Assembly (NCBI RefSeq): GCF_905147045.1
Contig: NC_065898.1
Span: 1,488,001 to 1,552,000 of the forward strand
From: Nymphalis io
Lineage: Eukaryota > Arthropoda > Insecta > Lepidoptera > Nymphalidae
Length of the DNA stretch: 64,000 bases
Direction of reading: 5' to 3'
A program made the translations under genes and the position numbers. A model generated the notes under the pieces. The model was not told where the DNA came from. It saw nothing but the letters and a program-made list of their open reading frames with translations, and searched no databases. Below, piece after piece: positions 58,540 through 64,000 of this stretch (position 1 is its first letter; each line of letters begins with the position of its first letter).

Positions 58540-58740
58540 ATTTCGGCGGACAGGCAAATGTGCCATCTGATGTTACAGTAATTCTTTAAATCGAAAATAT
58601 GCCAGGGGCTACACTGGCTCCCTCATCCTTCAACCGGAACACAACAATACTTTGTGATACTAAGTTTGGTGTTATAATATTTGATGAGCGTCTGGTAGCT
58701 ACCCAAACGGGTTTGCACAAAGACTTACCATCAAATAAAT
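58540..58740 (-). repeat. Family A repeat, degenerate, reverse orientation
   Basis: Starts tttcggcggacaggcaaatg and contains caaccggaacacaacaatac and gggtttgcacaaagacttac. It forms an inverted pair with 59137-59395. Confidence 0.75.
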
Positions 58741-59136
58741 TAATTTAAGCTTGGAGGAAAATTTGTGTAAAATGAAAGTGTAAAACCCATACAAAAATTA
58801 CCACTTTTTGTAAAAATTGTAGATTCATTTGTAATTTAAAAATACTGTCGGTAATTTATGTTTTAAATACAAATTTCACAGCACTTTCGTCATCTCGAAA
58901 AAAGTTGTGTCTGATGGAATAGAAGCCCATGGCATCGTTACTTAATATTTTTACATTTTGTAGTATATCTTTGATTATATGTGTATAAATACAGCTCATC
59001 GAAAGTATTTTCTAAAAATTCTATTTAAAATTTAAGTAGAATAATATAACAAAAGAAGAAATTTTAAAATTCAAACTCATTGGGTATGCCTGTGTATGTA
59101 GTATGTTAATACATTATGATGAAAATGAATTTCACT

Positions 59137-59395
59137 GGTGGTAGGGCTTTGTGCAAGCTCGTCTGGGTAGGTACCACCCACTCATCAGATATTCTACCGC
59201 AAAACAGCAGAACTTGGTATTGTTGTGTTCCGGTTTGAAAGGTGAGTGAGCCATTGTAATTACAGGCTCAAGAGACATATCATCGTAGTTGCCAAGGTTG
59301 GTAGCGCATTGGCTATTTAAGCGATGGTTGACATTTCTTACAATGCCAATGTCTAAGGGCGTTGGTGACCACTTACCTATTCTATGAAAAAAAAC
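59137..59395 (+). repeat. Family A repeat
   Basis: Starts actggtggtagggctttgtg and ends ccacttacctattctatgaa with A-rich tail. The tail stem-loop is shortened (lacks the catcaggtgg part). Confidence 0.8.
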
Positions 59396-60079
59396 AAATA
59401 TCTATTACCACGGTAATGTATCCCTACGGTAATATTACCCTTGTCATTTTAACTATATTGTTAAAAAAAAAAGAATAAAATAGTGACACTTGTAATTTAG
59501 TTTAATTGTCACAAAATTATAAATTTTTATCAAAATAAATGACATATTAATTTTAAACGCTTCATGTTTACAACCAGTAATTTCAAAAAAAATACGAGAT
59601 GTTTAAATGAACTTATGAATAAATACGCAGAGCCATGCTGTACTATACACACATACACTGCACTTTATGGATGAATAGATCGATAAGCGAATGTACGAAG
59701 TTGGGACGGGTAGCTAGTGATTAATAACAGCAAAAATAAATTGAAATTCAAATGTGATATAATTTTCGACAAAAATGTTAGTAAAATTTGACCCTTAACT
59801 ATAAATCTAAATTTAATCACAAAATTGAATCCAATAAATATAATTCGAGGAAAAAATTAAACAAATTTCGTACTGTATTTCGTAAAGTATGTATATTTTG
59901 GATGTACGTCTATTTTAGTCAATAATTATAATCGAGAATTGATCCACGGGGCAAAAGATGTAACTCTCGCAAAACCGGCGGGTAATCCACGTGAACATCC
60001 TGAGCTGGAGCCGAATGAAGTGATACCAATCTGCGATCAGAAATACAATACATTATAATTAAATACTTTTTTAGTAAGA

Positions 60080-61700
60080 AACGAAATTTTCTGCTGCTTC
60101 TGCTTTCTGCTGACTTCTCACCCGGTGGAATATCAGGTTGTGGTTCAAGCTCCACTTAGTTCTTTGGATCACGACCTTATATCTACCAAAGTGCCACAGG
60201 CCAAGCTGCCACCATCAGCGGTATGCAAACGTCGCGTTTGGCACTATAAGTCGGCAGATTGGGACGGTATGCGCGATTACTATGCGTCAGTCCCTTGGAA
60301 GGAACGTTGCTTCAGTGGGAATGACCCGACAGCTAGTGCCGCTGCTGTTGCTGATGGGATCATGTTAGGAATGGAATACTACATTCCTAGCTCAGATCTC
60401 ATCAATAGGGGTACGCGTAACCGTTGGTTCACTCGTGAATGTGCCGACGCTGTATCATCTAAGCAGGCGGCATATCGCGCGTGGATCAACGGCTGCATTA
60501 GCGGGGCATCTAACATTGACTCACTGAAAGCAAACTACAATAAAAATTCCAAGTCCTGTAGGAAGGCGTACACGAGAGCGGATGCACAGCGCATTGTACA
60601 GATTGGTCATGACCTTATTTCGCATCCTAGGGGCTCCCGTAGCTTCTGGCGTCTGACCAAGTCTGTGCAAAACAATTTCTGCCAACCTTCGCTGCCACCG
60701 CTCAGAAATCCGGACGGATCGCTAGCTCACAGTCCGCAGGAGAAAGCCGACCTCCTGGCTAAACTCTTTGCCGACAATTCCGTTATCGATGATTAGAGGC
60801 GGGAGAATCTTATCATTGAACTCGATAGGACGTTAGAGCTCATCGCCTAATGGGGTTCTGATAATCTTGTTGAGTTTAATGCCAAGAAAACACAGGTATG
60901 CGCTCTCACAGCGAAAAATCAGTCACCATTTTACCCTCATCCCTCCCTCTGTGGCATACCGCCGATGATACAAAGCAAAATCGCCATGCTGGGGATGGAC
61001 GTTCGCTGCGACCTTAGTCCAAGGGATTACATCGAGGCTATTATAAAAACAGCTTCACGGAAACTCGGAGTTCTGAACAAGGTGCGGCGTTTTTTCACGC
61101 CACAACAACTGTGCCTGTTATACAAAACACAGGTACGGTCTTGCGTTGAATATTGCTCGCACCTTTGGGATGGCTCCGCTAAGTACCTACTGAAGGCCTT
61201 GGACCGGTTGCAGCGACGTGCAGTACGCATTATTGGCGACGTAAAGGTCACAAACACCCTTGAACCTTTACAATTGCGTCGCGAGATAGCAGCACTGAGC
61301 GCTTTCTATCGACTGTATCACGGCGAGTGCTCTGAGGAATTATTCTCTCTAATTCCTGCTTCCCCCTTCCTTCTTAAGTCCACGCGAGCTGGTTCTCGAT
61401 GTCACCGCCTAATTGTGACATCAATTCCATCGCGCACAAAGAAATTTGGCAACTCCTTTCTTTGTCGCACTACCAAAAAATGGAATTCCTTACCAGCTCA
61501 CGTGTTCCCCTCCTCTTACAACCCGGGTTCCTTCAAACGAGGCGTGAAGAGGCATCTTGCGGGCAGGCAAGGCGGGGACGGCTAGTACAGAACATTCTTC
61601 CCGATTGTACTGGCCGTCGTTGCAATTGGACTCTACTACCACTTACCATCAGGTGGAGTAGAGTCATTTGCCATCCCGAGGCATATAAAAAAAAAGTTAA
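60080..61700 (+). mobile_element. Jockey-like LINE fragment with RT core deleted
   Basis: The first open part (60125-60796) encodes the end of the endonuclease and the linker to reverse transcriptase (RRVWHYKSADWDGMRDYY, LLGMEYYIPSS-like, FWRLTKSVQNNF). At 60797-60960 the frame is broken by stops and jumps to text that normally follows the YADD core (NLVEFNAKKTQVCALT). The second open part (60965-61585) is the C-terminal domain (KLGVLNKVRRFF, YCSHLWDGSAKYL, LYHGECSEELF). Fingers and palm, including the catalytic Asp pair, are missing. It ends in an A run after ccacttaccatcaggtgg (61639-61656). It is not autonomous. Confidence 0.85.
61630..61664 (+). other. 3'-terminal stem-loop of the LINE
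   Basis: gactctac and gtagagtc at the base and ccactt/aggtgg near the loop (loop accatc) form a hairpin just before the terminal A run. The inner 18 nt are shared with family A repeats. LINE enzymes commonly recognise such 3' structures. Confidence 0.6.
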
Positions 61701-62048
61701 CACAATATACTATATACACGAAAGTCAATAAAAATAGCACAGGCTAATTGACGGCTGGAACCGCTGCCAATAGCTAGAGGACCGCCCGAATCACTACCGC
61801 AAGTGCTCTGACCACCGCTTGTGGCGGTACATATGGTGGAAACGATAATTATGAATGGACCAAAAATGTTGGAGCATACTGCGTTGGTAATAACTTGCAT
61901 ACTGACGTGCCTCTGTGCTTGACTATTGGAGATACCAGGAGCTGGAAAAAAATTAGTTTTCTGCTTTTTAAATTTAAAAAAATTAAAATTTGATTTCATC
62001 TAAAAGTAACTTACAATCGCTTCTTCTTCCAAAACCGGTAGCTCTAGA

Positions 62049-62500
62049 TCGTAGTATGTCAGCAATATGTATGTAACGGTTAGCGATTTCAATACATTCG
62101 CGGAGCAAAACTTTAATTTCCTTTAATTGTCTCACAATTGCATTATTAATTTCCTTTTTCCATACGGGATAATTTTTTCTATGTCACCATCTTCATACGA
62201 TCGAATTTATATACGGCTACCCTTATTTTCGGGCACCGTACAAAGAAGAAAAAAAGCTTACAATTGATATATGATTCATTATAGGCAGAATGACTTGTAG
62301 GTATTCGGATGGTAAGTGCTCACCACTTATGTACATTGGAACTACATATAAGGAATATTAACCAGTTATTAACCAGGCTAGTGCGCCTATAGTGATTTGC
62401 AATATTGAATTATGTTTTTTGAAAGAAGTAGCGGTTAGAAAGAGTAGAGGTTTAAAGGCAGGCTTTGATCCAGGAGTTGATTAGGCGAAGCCAATGTACA
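62049..62500. repeat. Copy of spacer 43399-45260, condensed
   Basis: Short matched segments in the same order as 43399-43550, 44390-44470 and 45170-45260, with the intervening sequence missing. This marks a third copy of the block series at the right end of the window. Confidence 0.7.
62453..62489 (-). pseudogene. Protease last-exon relic (matches 45214-45254)
   Basis: The - strand reads the last codons INSWIKACL and TAA. No upstream exon sequence continues from it. Confidence 0.7.
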
Positions 62501-62532
62501 TGAAGAAATTATTTATTTAACAATAAATGAAT

Positions 62533-62637
62533 AGACGGGCGTTAATCCATGAGGCGAATGAGCTCACTCTGGAGAAACCGGCGTTGAATCCTCGGGAGCA
62601 GCCGGAACAGAGCCAAAGGAAACGATACCGATCTGTG
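62533..62637 (-). pseudogene. Protease last-exon relic with frameshift and lost stop
   Basis: Most of the 105-nt last exon is recognisable (IGIVSFGS, then CSRGFNAGFSRV in another frame, then SWINAR). About one base is missing near the Cys codon and the Leu-stop end is gone. It sits 45 nt from the relic at 62453-62489, so two different gene ends are packed together. Confidence 0.8.
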
Positions 62638-62679
62638 ACAGAAAATAATATGTCATAAAATTTCGTTGAGTTCGCTACA

Positions 62680-62810
62680 TAACAGCCTAGACCGGCAATT
62701 TTTTCTTCGCCTGCGTCGACATATTAAGCTGTACTTAAAATAAATATGCAACGTACTATATAGCATATGATATAAATCTAAACTTGAAAAATTTTTAATA
62801 GATAAAAAAC
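62680..62810. repeat. Family D repeat, partial copy
   Basis: Matches the right half of family D (acagcctagaccggcaattt to aaacttgaaaaatttttaat). Confidence 0.7.
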
Positions 62811-62852
62811 AAAATATATTTCATTTATTTTGATAAGGATTTATATTTATAT

Positions 62853-63115
62853 ATTGACGAGCCGGTTTGCTTGGTTGGTAGATACTTGCCTTTCACGCCG
62901 AAGGTTGTGGGTTCGATTCCCACCCAGGACGGACATTTGTGTGCATGAACATGTCTGTTTGTCCTGAGTCTGGGTGTAATTATCTATATAAGTATGTATT
63001 TACAAAAGAAAAATAGTATATGTAGTATATCAGTTGTCTGGTTTCCATAGCACAATCTTTGTACAAGCTTAATTTGGGATCAGATGGCCGTGTGTGAAAA
63101 ATGTCCCAGAAAAAA
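62853..63115 (+). mobile_element. tRNA-derived SINE, family C, copy 3
   Basis: Head ggtttgcttggttggtagat with B-box-like gggttcgattccca, closer to a tRNA than the other two copies. Body as in 46563-46818. Confidence 0.82.
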
Positions 63116-64000
63116 AAAATGTGACAATTAAACAAAACATGAAAGATGTCATTATTTTTCCTTTTCTTTAAATACAGTTTAGAAAATAATTAAAGTTGTT
63201 ACAGTGACTTATCGATTAGGTGTCAAACAAAATAGATATTTTATATTTTGTAATAAATCATGTCAGACAGACAGAGCTGTTTTCGCATTTATAATATTAG
63301 TATAGATTTCTGCGTGTTTTTTTATTTATTATTCTAATAGTTCTAAACCAACTTTTATTTGCAATCTTTTACTTCGAGAAATAAAACATCTAAAATAGTA
63401 ATTTATAGAACAAAACAGTTAATTTAGTATTTAAGCACAGTCAAACCGGAACACAACAATACCAAGTACTGCTGTTTTGGGGTAAAATATCTGATGAGTG
63501 GGTGGTACGGTACGGTACCCAGACGAACTTGAACAAAGCCCTACCAGTTAAAATCCTGGGGTACCGGATAAAGATATGGAGTCAAGCCTCAAAAACTAAT
63601 CAGCTTAATTTACAAAGAATATTAATAATGAAAGCACTGTTCTTTTACAAATAACTAACATAAAATCTTACAAAAAAAAAGTATTTTAAAGCAATAATAA
63701 ATATATCATTAACACGTATGATATTTACTGTTGTTTTAAAATTTGCCTATTTATAAATTTATGTCTCATGTAAAAAAAACATTAATATACAAGGCATATT
63801 ACTACACAAAATTATATAAATGATAAAAAATATTCGTCTTGAGTGTAGTTTCGAATGTAAAATAGCTTCCCTCGCAATGTGAATGATACTTCAAGTATGC
63901 AAATTTATACTTAATAACTAACAATTGTGGACCTGGCGAAGCCCCGATAACGTGACAAGGAACAAGATAGACTTTATCATTTCGAATAAAAGGCACTTAT
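63116..64000. other. Right end: third partial copy of the repeat block
   Basis: Matches 45660-46510 in order (tttccttttctttaaataca, tacttcgagaaataaaac, a family A fragment at 63435-63550, then aatgtgaatgatacttcaag). No gene is seen. Confidence 0.65.

Larger units (their letters stand above)
54587..58615. repeat. Duplicated block B (carries protease gene 6)
   Basis: Partner of 45297-49496. Shared features in order: family D repeat (54643-54893), transposon-end and family A fragment (55190-55465), family C SINE (55856-56112), LINE tail (56140-56403), protease relic (56638-56748), and gene 6. It lacks the SINE in intron 4. Confidence 0.9.
59926..62050 (-). pseudogene. Protease 7 pseudogene, truncated and split by a LINE fragment
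   Basis: Last exon 59926-60030 is intact ([19 protein letters not shown], stop TAA). The preceding exon 61745-61941 is open and 197 nt long like its paralogues but has Ser for the conserved Gly193 (CGSDSGGP), and its donor reads gcctgt instead of gtcagt. A piece of the third exon (62015 to about 62050, ATGFGRRSD-like) follows, then homology stops at a junction with sequence matching 43399. Exons 1 and 2 are absent, so there is no signal peptide, His or Asp. A jockey-like LINE fragment (about 60080-61700) fills the last intron. Confidence 0.88.

Overview
The window is nuclear DNA of a lepidopteran insect, most likely a butterfly. It is AT-rich and has spliced genes with short GT-AG introns. 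It carries many copies of a tRNA-derived SINE resembling the butterfly family Metulj, and a tandem array of Lys-poor, Arg-rich chymotrypsin-like proteases of the kind that work in the alkaline caterpillar midgut.

Region 1 (1 to about 16.8 kb, + strand) holds seventeen phase-compatible internal exons (3,300 nt, about 1,100 codons) of the large Arf guanine-nucleotide exchange factor GBF1 (Drosophila garz). They cover the HUS region, the complete Sec7 catalytic domain with its glutamic finger, and the HDS1 and HDS2 helical regions. The 5' end lies outside the window, and the last roughly 500 codons expected for the family were not found downstream. The standout feature is an 81-bp minisatellite (10646-11617, twelve units). 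Each unit copies the end of one GBF1 exon together with its 5' splice donor, and all twelve donors are in the same reading phase.

Region 2 (16.8 to 21.5 kb) has no gene I can support. It contains a decayed Tc1/mariner-like transposase piece and several short interspersed repeats.

Region 3 (21.5 to 64 kb, - strand) is a tandem array of five-exon secreted chymotrypsin-like (brachyurin/collagenase-like) serine protease genes. Six look intact: 23743-25021, 34022-35301, 39667-40942, 47577-49201, 52441-53666 and 56870-58317. One is a pseudogene split by a LINE fragment (59926-62050), and several are exon relics. Genes 1 and 2 encode the same protein and sit in a near-identical duplication. Genes 4 and 6 form a second duplicated pair 9.1-9.3 kb apart. 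All six intact genes share a promoter of a GATA-type site followed by TATTTAAA just upstream of the ATG, so they are probably co-expressed in larval gut.

Transposons shape the array. A nearly full-length non-LTR retrotransposon (27905-32915) sits in the second duplicated unit and is itself interrupted by a short repeat with a 5-bp target duplication. A jockey-like LINE with its catalytic core deleted lies in the protease pseudogene. It ends in the same 18-nt stem-loop as the commonest short repeat (called family A here), which suggests that family A borrows the machinery of that LINE clade. Paralogous filled and empty sites allow several insertions to be ordered relative to the duplications.
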